A stretch of 64,000 nt of DNA, taken from the NCBI GenBank assembly GCA_033297205.1, contig MU859199.1:1-64000 (forward strand). The letters are read 5' to 3'. Position 1 is the first letter of the stretch; each line of letters opens with the position of its first letter. This DNA comes from Pseudoneurospora amorphoporcata. Its lineage: Eukaryota > Ascomycota > Sordariomycetes > Sordariales > Sordariaceae. Positions 21,599 through 33,453 of this stretch are shown piece by piece. A program made the translations under genes and the position numbers. The notes beneath the pieces were generated by a model that saw nothing but the letters and a program-made list of their open reading frames with translations, was not told the origin of the DNA and made no database searches.

Positions 21599-24500
21599 AT
21601 GGCGGGGACGCGAATTGCGACAATGGTGGACTTTACGGGCGGCGCCTTGAACGCTGCCATTCTCCACGAGACTCCCATCTTCACATTTTCCCGAGAGTAT
21701 GTCTGCCACTGCCATCCATCCGCTGCATATGGACTATTACTTTTTCCTTCTTTTCCCTTTTTGCATGGAGGTGATGACTTACCGCGCATATGTCTTGTTG
21801 CAGGCGACCATTTCTTGCATCCGACTTCCTAGCACCTCCGCCTGTCGCCGCACCCAAAGCATGGGAGCGCGTCCCCGTTATTGCTCTCCGCCGCTGCGGC
21901 CCGCGCCAAATCTGGAAGCGCGTTGGTGGCCTGGTTATTCCTCCACCCGTCGACCCCGTCTTCGTAGAGCTCGACAGTCGAGGCCGAGGACAGCGAAAGC
22001 GCGCGCGCACCGAGCGATACGTACCAACCTTTGCCAACTACAACGTCGACGAGAGATACTATGCCATCCACAACGGAACCCCTGACCTGGCCGAGGCAAG
22101 AGCCTACCTTTCAGCAGCAGCGAGCTATTTGGCTAGGGAAGCACCCGATCCTCGACTCGTTGCCAAGATCCTGGCCCGACGCGCCACCTATCCCGATGAC
22201 CGCCTCAGCTATGTCCCAAGAAAGCGACACAATTCGCGCTGGCCCCTCCAGCGACTGACGAACCCTACACGCATGCTGGCAGAAATGCAGCCATACATCG
22301 AGCTCAACGTCCCAGCAGAACCCGAGACGGTCGAGCCAGCACATCACATTCAGGGCACGCAATTGATGAGGAGATCGACACGGCGTGCTAGCAGCCGCCT
22401 GTCACTCATCCCATCCGAGGAATCGCCCAACAAGATGGACTTTTCGCCTATTAGACCGCCAGCGTCCCGAATCATGTCGCCAGTCAAGCGATCGCCCACC
22501 AAGTTATCTTCTCCGAGAAAGGTCGCCGAGTCGCCATTACGAAAGTTTAGGGTCACTGCCACCCCTACAAAAGTGATCCTCAAACCGTCGAGGCTCAGTC
22601 TCTCCACACAAACGCCCGTCAAGTCCACACCACTCAAATCTACGCCCATCCGACCAGCAAGCGTGTCCGAATCTGACAGCGAGGTTACCCCTGCGCATCT
22701 TCTTCATCTATCGCCTTTACTCTTCGACCAGCCCATCCCAGAGACACCGTCAGTTCCAGAACATGAGAACAGGAGACGCATTTCGTTGCTATCGGCAAGG
22801 AGAAGTGACGCTCGCCCCAGCTTCATCACCAGACTTCTCAAAGAGTTTGAGCGCGATGCCCCGGAACGGCGCCACAGTTTTAGCTTGGCAGTCCAAGCAG
22901 TTGCGGATGCCACCATCACCAGCCGCCGGAATTCAGTGGACCCATCATGCATTGGCTCCGATGATGCTGCTGTGCGAGAGAACACGGAAGACTCCCAGGA
23001 ACAAACCGTTGAGCAAGAGCCGGTGCCACCTGCGCCTACGCGGACGTTGGAGGTTGACGTCGGAACAAACCTGGATATTTTCGGCCATCGGAGGAAAGAT
23101 GTCCAACCGTTGGCACAAACCCCTACTCCAACTCGATATGCGCAAATGCCTATTGAGGGATCCACCGTTGCGTCGTCGCCTCCAAACGCTGTTGTCGATG
23201 TCTCTCTAACCGTTGAGCCGCTTGGATTTGCGCCTCCGATTCCTTCAATAGCGGCTGTCGATAACGCCGAGGGTGTGACAAACAGCGAGAACGATGCAAA
23301 CTTGCCCCCTGCACAGGTATCCAGGGACCCTACCCCTGAGCCTATCTCTCCTGACCAACAGCCCGAGGGAGAGGAGTCACCCGCACCACTCATTGTTGAG
23401 GAATCAACCAACACAGAAATGGAAGCCAACAATGACTTTGAACCCTTGCATCCCGAAGGGCTGTCTACCATTCTTGAGGAAGATTCCGTCCTGGAAGCAT
23501 TTACTCCTGTCAAACTTCACAACCTGCCCACCAGATCATCGCCAATGAAGCCTGCAAGCCCATTGCCCCTTGGTCTTGTAACTCTTGGAACGCCTGCTGT
23601 TGGTGCATCATCTCCCGCTGTCATTCACCAGGAGAGCATCTCTCTACAGGAGCTGCCCAGTGAGGCGCCTTCTAGCCCGACACCTGTCCGGCGAGTAACG
23701 CCTGAGAAGTTGGGTTTTGGCTCGCAGCTGTCTGCTGCTTCTCATCGCCGCTATTCTGCGGCGCATGAACTACTCACCGAGGCAGCCTCGCCAGCACCAA
23801 CTGCGGAGAAATCTGCTATCGGAGCATCATCTCCCGCCACCTCTCAGCAGGACCTTGTTGCCACCAGAGAAAAGCCTGAAGAGATGTCTTCAGAGATTGA
23901 AGCAGCTCGACAAACCACCCCGGAGAACCACGACGATGACGCCTTGCCCACTACCGTTGCCGAACATGACGACAAAATTTCTGAAGAGGTCACTGAGAAC
24001 GTGACATCTAGCCCGGCGCCCGTTTGTCAGGCCACACCGGAAGCGCTTATTACGAGCACGGCGCCTGTTGTTACCTCTTCCAATGAGAGCACTACTCAGG
24101 ACGGGACTATTGAGGAGGAGGCTTCTGCTCCAACATCTCCTCGCGAGGTTACGCCTGAAATCGCGAATATCAATGTCTCGTTCTCTCCCGTCAGGGACGA
24201 CGGCAATATCGACCAGCCGTCTGAGAACGCACTCGCCCCTTCAATTCCCCTCCAACAGGCAAACCCTTCACCGTTAGTCGGTGTCCAAGAGACCATCATT
24301 GTTCAGCCCGAATCTTCCCGTTCAGCCACCCCGGGGTTCTCACCGGCTTCTCCTGCCCCTGTCGTAGAAGACGGCACTGCAGAAGAAGCTGATGAAGATA
24401 CGCCGGCCACTCCTACATCGGCATCCTCAATCCGGTCCAACTCCTCTGTGGGCCTTGTGAAGACCGAAGAGCACAAAGAGGAGCCAGCAACAGGTGAAAG

Positions 24501-26679
24501 CTCGATAAAGGGTGAGAATGATGATGCTGCTCACCCAATTGAGCCTAACAGCCCCTGCAACAATGGACAGGAAAAGGGTACTGGGCTGCCAAGTCCCGAA
24601 CCGGCTTTGGGCCCTGAAGAGCAATCCTCACCCAACGGCGAAATCACCTGCGAGGATGACATTACATTGTCCGAAAACCACGTTGCTGCGACGGAAGATG
24701 TCATGGCTGAGTCTCATTCGTCGCCCCAGAGCGGTGGTGTGGGAGACAATGAACAGACTGATTCGTCAGCCTCCTTTGTCGACTCCTTTGTTCCAACGAA
24801 CAAGGATGCCAACGAAATCACTGTCCCGCCTACTGAGGATAAAGAGGATGAGGCAGCCGACACGTCATCGGTCATGGACCAAGATGAATCTGTTGACCGT
24901 TCAATGTCTACCGAACAATTTACCAGTGGCGAACTATCACCTGCTTGCGCAGATGCGCTTGAAGATTCCAGCACCTCCCAGATCCGTGAGTCAACTCCCG
25001 AAGAGGAGAGTGATTCCATTGAGGCCGCGCCTACAGAGGCAGAAGACGTCGGTGATACCCAGGAAAATTCCCCAGAAAGCTCGACTTCGTCTTCAGGCGA
25101 TTCCGACGACGAAAACAGCGGCGACGAAATTGAGGTCGTGGAACAAGTTGGAGCGGAGGACTCTTTGATGAGCGATGATGAGGACGACGTGTCTTTGATT
25201 GCCGAGCAGCCCGTCCGTGTTGAAAACGACACTCTGTCGTTGCGGTCTCTGCACGAAGAATCCGAGACGGATATGATCCGGAAGTTCATCAGCAAAGTCG
25301 CCGCCGATAAGAGTGCCAAAGCAGCCGCTGCAGCTGAACTCGAAAACAGAAGCTCACCCAAGGACGAATCTGGCTCTCCCGCTGAGGACTCTGAAACTCC
25401 TCCCAAGAGGACGCCCCTTAGCGAGAAGAGCCCTAACAGTCCTAGTCCAACTAAAAAGCGTAAGCTTGACGAGCTGGGCAGTGAACCTAGCAAGGAGGAG
25501 TTTCCCAAGACTGCTGGAGAGAGTCCTGTCACCCGGACCGTGAAGCGTCGGAAGGCGATGGTTGAGAACTCCGAACCTCCCGCTGAGGAGGGTGACGATT
25601 CGGAAGGTGCTCCTCGCCGGTCTTCGCGCCAACGCAAGACCCTTATCAACCTCAAATCAGCACCGTCCGCCAACTCGATCGCCAAATCCACCATTCCAGT
25701 GCGCATGCCAGGGATGGAGATGATGGATACGGTTAGAGCGCGTAACGACCAGAAGGATGTGGCTGCCGTCACGAGATACAACACTCGGAAAAACAAGGGC
25801 AGTGCCTTGTTCCCGCAGATGGTGCTCAAGAAGATGGAAAAGATGAAGAAGCAAGGAAAGGAGTACGTCTTCAGCTCTAGTTCCGCTGACAACGACAAAG
25901 CGACAGAGACTGGGAAGAAAAAGAAGAACAAGGGGGTTCGGTGGGCAGAGACTTTGGCTAGGTTCCAGGATGATGCAGCATCGGCGCCCGCTAACTCCAA
26001 AACCCGGGCTCTTTCCAGCTCCCTCCTCGCCGATGTCCTCAAGGCAGACGCCGCTCTTGACGACGATATCGATGAGCTTGCTGGTGAGCCAGTAGTAAGC
26101 TCCAAGAAGGTTGCTACCCCCAGGGTGCTCAAAGCAAAGAGCCAGATTAAGAGCAGGACCGATTCAGCTCCGGAGGTTACCTCCAAACCCTCCATACCCA
26201 AGCCCAAGAAGGTCGCGCCTCCACCACCGACCCCAACAACAAGACGGGCTACCGCCGCCTCGTCCATTCCCGCTCCCGCTCCTACCCCCACAACGAAAAG
26301 ACTACCGACACCGGCACCGAAACCCACCACCTCAATCTCCAAAGTAACCGCCCCACCGAAGCGCGCCACCCGCTCCGGCAAGTCACTCGTCCCGACGCCT
26401 ATCAAGGTGACAGCCACCACAAAGCCCAAGACTACGGTCCCCGCCGCTCCGCCTCCTTCACCTGCCCCCCATCGCGGTCCTAGCAGGCCGAGGCTAAATC
26501 CGGCGTCGTCGACCGCAACCTCTACCCCTATTAGCAACAAAGTCACCAAGACACCTGCTGCGACCAGTAAGACGGTCGTTACTGCTGCTGCTGGGCGGGC
26601 GAGCAGAGTTGCTGCGGGGCTGGGGATGAGTGTCAATGGGACGCCAGCGCCCAAGAGGAAGGGGAGGAGTGCTTCGTGA
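21599..26679 (+). CDS. Very large intrinsically disordered, probably nuclear protein
   Basis: Two exons, 21599-21696 and 21804-26679, give 1657 residues. Only the first 180 or so residues look ordered: MVDFTGGALNAAILHETPIF, ERVPVIALRRCGPRQIWKRV, TERYVPTFANYNVDERYYAI, and two helices around AEARAYLSAAASYLARE. The remainder is rich in Ser, Pro, Thr and Glu with spaced repeats of the type SSPxP...xTPE (SPTPVRRVTPE, SPAPVCQATPE, APTSPREVTPE), typical of proline-directed kinase sites. Basic clusters follow (PTKKRKLDE near residue 1250, PRRSSRQRKT) as possible nuclear localisation signals, then a Pro/Ala/Thr/Lys-rich C-terminus. The intron keeps the frame (FSRE-RPFLASDF). I do not recognise the family. 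A chromatin or cell-cycle role is only suggested by composition. Confidence 0.75.
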
Positions 26680-27445
26680 CGGGAACGAGCGAGCGAAGCG
26701 GGTTGATACTTGTTTTTATGTCTCACAGCATGGGTTTGCGAGAGTCTTGGTTGTTAAGGAGCGTGTAATTCAGGAATAGAGATGAGAGTGGAGAGGAGAA
26801 AGAGGGTGTAACCTCACATGGCCCAAGTAGCTTGGGTAGGCTGAGCTGGGTTTAAATCAGCCTACATTTCATTTGCTTTTTATACGGAGCAGCAGGGAGG
26901 CATAGCATGGCATGGTTGTGTTATTGTAGGGGATACCATGATGGATATGGATATGGATAAGGATAGATACCACTTGCTGGAGTTGCTGAAGTGCACTCAT
27001 ATGAAACGAAGCGATGAATGATACCGAATTGTATACTTGAGCTTGACTGTCTTTGTTTACTGTCCTTCCACTCGGCGACGTATTAGGTGTTCTGTGCGAG
27101 TATGGTTAATTGCTTCATGCATGTCTAAGAGCGTGGCTTAAGACTTTATAGCATCAGGGTTTTGGGATTACTTTCCCCGATGGAGTTGATAGTAGCGCAG
27201 TTCACTGCTCAGTTCAATGTCGTCAGACGAATACAAGATATTGCCTTTGTACAAACATATACATCTATTTGGAGCATGTGTCCAGATACAGAAAATGTTG
27301 CAACTAGCTCAAGTTGTTCGGAGATCACGAAAAAAGTGTCGTTGACAAGCCCACGACAATCAAAGGTGGAAAAAGCCCAAAATGTTTTGGTAACAAGTTA
27401 GGGTGCGAAGAGGAAAAAAAGAAAAACTGGCAAAAATTACGAAGT
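26680..27445. other. Spacer between the large gene and tRNA-Gly
   Basis: 3' flank of the large gene and pol III termination region of the minus-strand tRNA. No supported gene. Confidence 0.4.
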
Positions 27446-27516
27446 TGCGCCAGCCGCGAATCGAACGCGGGGCCCATCGATGGCAACGATGGATTTTACC
27501 ACTAAACCACTGGCGC
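27446..27516 (-). tRNA. tRNA-Gly(GCC), copy 1
   Basis: 71-nt cloverleaf without intron. Acceptor GCGCCAG/CTGGCGC, anticodon loop TTGCCAT (anticodon GCC), T arm CGCG TTCGATT CGCG, discriminator A. Identical to the copies at 29531 and 38768. Confidence 0.96.
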
Positions 27517-27859
27517 TGTGATTTGATTAGTAGGTCACTGCACATTACGAAATTATAACTCAATCTTGCCCTGCGACTTGTTAGCACCCAAAATAGCCAT
27601 GTCGCGGGTAATGTCATGTCATAGCCAGAAGATCCCGTGTCTGCTGAATGTGCGTTGGTACAGTGTTAGGGGGTTTCCCCGCATCGTAATGCCGGCCTCC
27701 GGGTTCTCGGGGTCAGATCTTATACCAGACACCCAACTTTGTGTTGGTGTTGGTGCTGTGATCGATTGATTTTGGAGCCATTACTGGAACATTTTCAAGT
27801 CGAAGCAATTTTCAATTCCTACAGAACTAGACGTTTTATTAAAGTTCCAATCAATAACC
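27517..27859. other. Spacer between tRNA-Gly copy 1 and the SDR gene
   Basis: About 340 bp that must hold the SDR promoter. No ATCTGATAA site and no other motif recognised. Confidence 0.4.
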
Positions 27860-28423
27860 ATGTCGGGTTCAACTTGCCCAAGCACCACCAAGCCCCAGTT
27901 CGCCCCCCGCTCTCACAACGATGTCTACCCATTCATTCACCCCAGCAAATTCAGAGGCGCTCTCCTGGATCAGGTGGCAATTATCACTGGTAAGAGATTC
28001 TCCTTCGGTGTCCCAAATAAGATTTCGGAAGCTGTGGGCTAATACGTGTACAAAAAACAAGGTTCTGCAGGGGCCATAGGTCAAGCTCTCGCCGAGTCTT
28101 TCGCCGTCGCTGGTGCCAAACTCGTTCTGACTTACAACAACACCCCACCGCCGACGACACTCAAGGAAAGATGTATCAACTTGGGAGCTAGTGGTGTAAT
28201 CTTTGTCAAGTGTAATGTTGCTGAGCTCAAGGGGTGTGAGGATCTGATTAAACAGGCGAGTATCAATTTTTCCTGATCTTTGTTCGATTCGATTCTAGAA
28301 AACGTGTGAAATGTTGGGGCTAACGAGCAACCCTCCTACGGTCTCAGACTTATGAGACTCATGGGAAGGTAGACATCTTAATCAACAATGCTGGTGCGAA
28401 TAGTCTAGGTCTTGTACGTTATT

Positions 28424-28466
<43 letters not shown>

Positions 28467-29266
28467 CTTTTCAGGGCGGCAAGCCCCAACCAGCTTGCAG
28501 TTCAACGGACATAACAACTAACTAACCCTGTTCTGTTTTTTCCTTCTTTTGCCAGTTCGACACTCAACCGCCCGAAGCCTTCATCCACGAGCTCGCCGTC
28601 AACCTCCACGGCCCTTACTACCTCATGCGTCTTCTCCTCCCGCACTTCAAGTCCCAACGCAGCGGCTGCATCCTCAACATTGCCTCGCGGGCCGGCACCG
28701 TCGCCATCCCGTACAGCACCGGCTACTGCGCCAGCAAGGCGGCACTGATCAACCTCACTGCTTGCGTGCAAAAGGAGGTTGACGTCGAGGGGCTGGATGA
28801 CGTACACTTGTACTCGCTACATCCGGGCGGGATCAAGTCTGCTATGACTCTGTCCAAATACTCCCCCTCCTCCATCTCCACCCTTCCCCCCGCCACTCAA
28901 GCCGCTTTCACCAACTCCTTCGACACCCTCTATAACGATTCTCCATACCTCAACGGCATGACCTGCGTCGCTCTGGCCACCGGGATTGCCAAGCTCGTCC
29001 TGCGAGGCAAGTATGTGGATGTCGGCCAGGACCTGGAAGACATACTGGCCCAGCCTGAGGCGATCAAGCTAGATGAAAACTTGTACTCGTTGCATACTAG
29101 TTTTCTGGGTGGGTTGGTGAATGGGGGGACTGGGGCTGGGGCTGCGACGGGAAATCAGGCGACGAAGGAAACAAAAAGAAAGGATGGTGCTGTGACTGGT
29201 GAAGAGGGGAAGGAGAGGAAGAGAGGGGAGGAGAGGTTTGAGTTTCCTGGGTTTTTGATGTGGTAA
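27860..29266 (+). CDS. Short-chain dehydrogenase/reductase (SDR) family oxidoreductase
   Basis: Four exons (27860-27989, 28062-28255, 28348-28413, 28556-29266) encode 366 residues. Classical SDR signatures are present: cofactor motif TGSAGAIG (43-50), NNAG (121-124), catalytic Ser174, and YCASK with Tyr187 and Lys191. It uses NAD(P)H on an unknown carbonyl or alcohol substrate. The first 35 residues precede the fold and the last 60 are Gly/Ala/Lys/Glu-rich, longer than in the usual 250-residue SDR. Intron 2 begins GCGAGT, a GC-AG intron; the nearby GT would end in a stop. Intron 3 contains 40 consecutive T. The gene lies near the siderophore genes but has no iron-type promoter site, so I do not assign it to that pathway. 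Confidence 0.87.
28427..28466. repeat. T40 homopolymer inside SDR intron 3
   Basis: Uninterrupted run of 40 T between the donor at 28414 and acceptor at 28555. Length may be unreliable in any assembly. Confidence 0.9.
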
Positions 29267-29530
29267 TGGAAGGAAGCTGCGAAGTAGCACATGTAATCAA
29301 TGTGGTTTAAGTTTTCAGGTAACGTAGGCACGACCGACACATGCACATTGTGTTCATTCTTATAGGTATCAATCAATAGCTCCTTCCTCTGGCATCTCCC
29401 TGACTGTCCTCGTGAACCCAATGAGCGCTTCCCAGAGTAGGTAATGTCGCGTCCTCTCAGATCCTAGGGTATGCAAACTGTCCCTCTATAGGAGATATTT
29501 TTGAAAGATTTGTTATCAATTAATCAAGTA

Positions 29531-29601
29531 GCGCCAGTGGTTTAGTGGTAAAATCCATCGTTGCCATCGATGGGCCCCGCGTTCGATTCGCGGCTGGCGC
29601 A
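29531..29601 (+). tRNA. tRNA-Gly(GCC), copy 2
   Basis: Same 71-nt sequence as copies 1 and 3. T-rich terminator sequence follows within 10 nt. Confidence 0.96.
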
Positions 29602-30043
29602 AAGATTCTTTCTTTTATTCTTTTTTCTTCCGTCTTTTTTTTTTCTGCTTTTGCAATATCCTTTCTCTTCCGAATCCTTTTCTTTTTCACTACTAAATAC
29701 CTACGAAGAAACTGTTTCTTCTCCATATTCATCCTTCCTGTGCATCGACCATATGTGATATCGACCCGTAATGCATTTCACCTTCCACGATTGATTTTGT
29801 CTCCTTCTTTTTCCCGTCATCTTGCGTTTCGTACTTTTTTCCTCGATTTGGACATCACGAGTCGGAATACAGATATCAAAGTACTTCTTTCATTCCCCAT
29901 CCCATTAATACTTTTTATCTACCGTACAAAAGAAACGTGATATCAACATGCCATTTCCCCCCACGCTGTCATACTCGCCGGCGCGTGCATACATACACCC
30001 GAGAAACCACCAGATATTTTTTCACATCCTCCCTTCAGAGCAT
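29602..30043. other. Spacer between tRNA-Gly copy 2 and the SidI-type gene
   Basis: Pyrimidine-rich sequence holding tRNA terminators and the 3' flank of the minus-strand ligase gene. Nothing else recognised. Confidence 0.4.
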
Positions 30044-31971
30044 TCAAAGCTTGGAAGTCTTGCGCCTCTCCTCCAGCAACTTGTTGCCCAACTGCGCCAT
30101 CTCAAACTTGCGCACCTTTCCACTTCCCGTCAATGGGACCGTGCTAGGCACGCCATCCAAGCCGAGATAGAAGACGTGGGTGGGGGCCTTGTGCTTGCCC
30201 AGCTTCCGCCTGCACCAGTCGCGCACCTCCTCCGTGCTCATTGGCTGATGACCGTTTTCGAGCCCGAGGAAGGCACCGACGACTTCACCGTAGTGCTGGT
30301 CCTTGAGGCCGACGACGACGGCCATGGAGACGGCCGGGTGAGCTACGAGACGCTCCTCGATCTCGAGGGGGTAGATGTTTTCGCCACCTGGTGTTAATGC
30401 TGAGGTTAGCAAAGAAGACGTGCTGGGTAACGGAAACATGGTGGATGGAACATACCTCTGATGATGATATCCTTGAACCGTCCGGTAATGGAGCAGTACC
30501 CCTGGTCGTTAAAGACGGCCTCGTCGCCGGTGTGCAGCCACAACATGCCGGACTCATCCCTCATCATCACCTCGTTCGTCTTCTGCGAGTTGTTCCAGTA
30601 TCCCGCTTGCAGCTGGTAGCCACCAATGCAAAGCTCTCCCTTGGTGCCGACAGGCACGATCTGGCCATCTCTGTCCACGATCTTGGCGTGGGCATGGGGC
30701 ATCAGGGTACCGACGGTGGTCAGCCTTACGTCGATCGGGTCATCGGTATGCGCGTTGAAGCAGGTTGGCGACGCTTCAGTCAGTCCGTAACTTGACGTAT
30801 ACTCGGTCATGCCGAGCTTCGAAACGAGCTGTTCCATCAGGTAGCGTGGCACGGGGGCACCGGCGATAATACCCGTCCTTAGACGCAAATCGGCAGCCTT
30901 GAGATTCTTGGCTTCGGGAAGGGCGAGGATGCTGTCGAACATGGCGGGGACACCGTGGACTGCGGTGCAACGCTCGTCGATGATGGCTTTAAGGGTAGCG
31001 GGGGCGTCGAAAATTTCGGCCGGGTAGACGATCTTGCCACCGTGGGTGAGGACGGACATGAGGCCAAGGACGAGACCGAAGCAGTGGAAAAGAGGAGGAG
31101 GGCAGCACAGAACGTCGTCAGGGCCGAGCTTCATGCGGTCACCGATGAAGCGCGAGTTGTTGACAATGTTGCTGGAACAAGGTTAGCCGGAGGGACCGGT
31201 TTGAAGAATACCAAAAGTGGACTTACTGATGCGTGAGCATGGCGGCTTTGGGCAGGCCAGTCGTACCACTGGTGAACTGGAGGTTGCAGACGAGGTGAGG
31301 GAGGACTTTCCTCTCCATATGATGTAGACGTTCTACGCTGACCTTGAACCCCTCGGAAAGCAACTGATCATAGGTCTGGTAACCTTTGCTATCTCCCCTG
31401 AGGATTACCACCTTGGGAGCCTTCGACTTCATCTTGAGCTCAGCGAGCAGGGGTCCTTGGTCGAGGCGACCGATGTTCTTGGTGGTGAAGAGAACCTTGC
31501 AGTCTGGAAAGTGTGAGCATAACTGGAACCGGTACCGGACATGGCTGATGGGCGAAATAGCATACCTGAGAACTCCAAAGCATACTGAGCCTCGGTAGGG
31601 GTGTAGGTGTTGTTGAGAATAACGAGGATGGCGCCTATCCTCGTGGCAGCAAAGAAGAGGGAAGCGTACTGCTCGCAGTTTCCAGCCATGATGCCCACCC
31701 TATCACCCACACGAATCCCCAATTTCAGCAAAGCGCGTGCCATGAGCTGACTCTGGTGGTTGAGCTCGTTGTACGTCCATCTTGCGCCAGTCCATGGAAT
31801 AACGAGAGCTTCCTGTGTGCCGTGGTGAAGACATTGGAGGTTGAGCAACTCTCCCAGCGTGAGGTCGACAAGAGGAGGATCTGTTGGGCCGTGAAGGAGA
31901 GATGGTCTCTGAGTCTGAGGGAGAACGGCTCCCTCCTCGACGGCTGTGGGTACCAATGCTGGTGAAGACAT
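30044..31971 (-). CDS. SidI-type acyl-CoA ligase (mevalonyl-CoA ligase), peroxisomal
   Basis: Four minus-strand exons (31971-31566, 31503-31227, 31171-30456, 30387-30044) encode 580 residues of the AMP-forming acyl-CoA synthetase family. Visible motifs are the P-loop-like TSGTTGLPK (213-221), YGLTE (356-360), TGDEA (442-446), FKDIIIRGGENIYP (hinge region) and the catalytic lysine in TGSGKVRK (about 557). The protein ends in SKL, a canonical PTS1 peroxisomal signal. The N-terminal block LTLGELLNLQ...VIPWTGARWTYNELN resembles SidI, which activates mevalonate to mevalonyl-CoA for fusarinine and coprogen siderophores. The divergent neighbour is a SidF-type transacylase, and the shared promoter region has five ATCTGATAA sites, so iron repression is likely. 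Family and PTS1 are seen; the mevalonate substrate is inferred from the context. Confidence 0.82.
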
Positions 31972-32478
31972 GTTGTGTGATGTGAGATGTATTATGGGCC
32001 CGTCTTGTAAGAGTCCAGCGGGAGGGAATAAAGGCAAAAGAAAGGTCAAGAATAAGGCAAAATAACACAAGCAATGGATCTGATGGGCTTGTTTAATCAC
32101 TCGATGCTACCATACAATGACGAACTGGCTGGCCACTGACGAGTTCAGAGCGGGACGGGATGGGGGTCAAGGGTATTTGCAGCACACCATCAAAAACAGA
32201 GCAGGCAGGTTTAGGTATGATGGGATGCAACCAGCAGAAAAACCGGGACACCTCAGCCCGGAAAGCTTCGTAGACCCAGAGCTCGTCTTCGTTTTCCCAG
32301 ACTCCAGCTGGTGGTGGTCAGTCACCGGCCATGGTGGGGATGGGAGGAGCTGGTCAGTTCCCACTTTTGGGACACGGCGGACATGACGGATCGTCGACAA
32401 ACTCGGTGATATTGCCCGATTGCGGTGCTGTCTGGTGGCTGTCTGCTCACAGCTGCCTCCTTGATCTTGATCTAATCA

Positions 32479-32487
32479 ATCTGATAA
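32479..32487 (+). promoter_or_regulatory. SRE/SreA-type GATA site
   Basis: Exact ATCTGATAA, about 510 bp upstream of the SidI-type start. Confidence 0.65.
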
Positions 32488-32880
32488 GATCTTTCCTGGT
32501 ACAGCCTTGTGAAGGCGAGGAGGGCCAACCTCCAATGACCTCGAGCTTCCCTTCCTGGTGCTCCATCTCAAGCTGGAGTCACAGAGTGGTGAGAAAGCCG
32601 TGGGTGACATTGACACACATGTTCACCGTCCTGGATCCCGGACAGATGAAGCTGGAGGTGGAGAGGACAACGGCGTGTTTCGTTCCCAGTGGCAACCCGG
32701 TCCCCTCGGCTGATGGCGGATGGCATCGTGGCATCCAGTGTTGAAGAGAGAATGGAGTCGCAGGTGGGACTGGGGACGAAGAATTTTTCATAAAACTGGG
32801 GTCGTGGAAAGAATCGACAGGGGAAGAGGAAGTGGACATGAGAGGGGCATGGAAGGTGGAGGAGCTGGGTCGTTAGTTCC

Positions 32881-32889
32881 ATCTGATAA
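32881..32889 (+). promoter_or_regulatory. SRE/SreA-type GATA site
   Basis: Exact ATCTGATAA, roughly midway between the two divergent genes. Confidence 0.65.
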
Positions 32890-33077
32890 CTCGAAATGCA
32901 ACGGTGAGTCGAAGGGGGGATGTGATGGATGCACTTGCAGGACTATGTTGGCCCCTCGATAGTGTACTGTAGCGGATTGCATACAGGACTGATATATCGC
33001 ATATCTACATATGTATGTAAGTAACCCCTTCCCGTTCGTTTGACAAAATGCCGCAAAAGATCGTCCGACAGAAAAGG

Positions 33078-33086
33078 ATCTGATAA
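33078..33086 (+). promoter_or_regulatory. SRE/SreA-type GATA site
   Basis: Exact ATCTGATAA, about 900 bp upstream of the SidF-type start. Confidence 0.65.
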
Positions 33087-33396
33087 GAATTTCCCTACCA
33101 CCCCCTTCGCCGCCGTGGTCGGTCTCCCCCATGTTTTCTTTCATTGCCCCTCCTCCCGTCTCTCCCCTTCTTTTGACCTTCTCCCCTCTGCCAATTCCCG
33201 CATTGAGAAAGTTATGTTCTCAAGAGAGAACAATGAGTTGGGCCCTACAACGCCTTGGTAGCCTCGTCTCTTCTGCCTCTACGGCTGTTTCAAGTTTCAA
33301 CTTCAAGAATGCCGAGGAAGCCCACCTCTCTCCGCCCCCCGAAACGCTCCGAATTCGGGTGAAGCAAGGAAAGTGGGACAGCAGGTGAGGGAAAAT

Positions 33397-33453
33397 TTAT
33401 CAGATCCGCCCGGACAGGACCCACTCTTTGGCGTCCGAGTAAAGTTATCAGAT
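33397..33453 (-). promoter_or_regulatory. Pair of SRE/SreA-type GATA sites
   Basis: Two exact inverse copies, TTATCAGAT at 33397-33405 and 33445-33453. Both extend to TTATCAGATCCG, which suggests a conserved longer element. They are the sites closest to the SidF-type gene. Confidence 0.7.

Noticed and set aside
24714..26726. 670-codon minus-strand frame opposite the large disordered protein
   Set aside because: It is the antisense shadow of a codon-biased sense gene. The peptide is low-complexity Leu/Ser/Val with no motif, and the sense gene has a splice-supported start.
29545..29940. 131-codon frame overlapping tRNA-Gly copy 2 (and a similar one at 38695)
   Set aside because: The shared peptide SIVAIDGPRVRFAAGA is only the translation of the identical tRNA genes.
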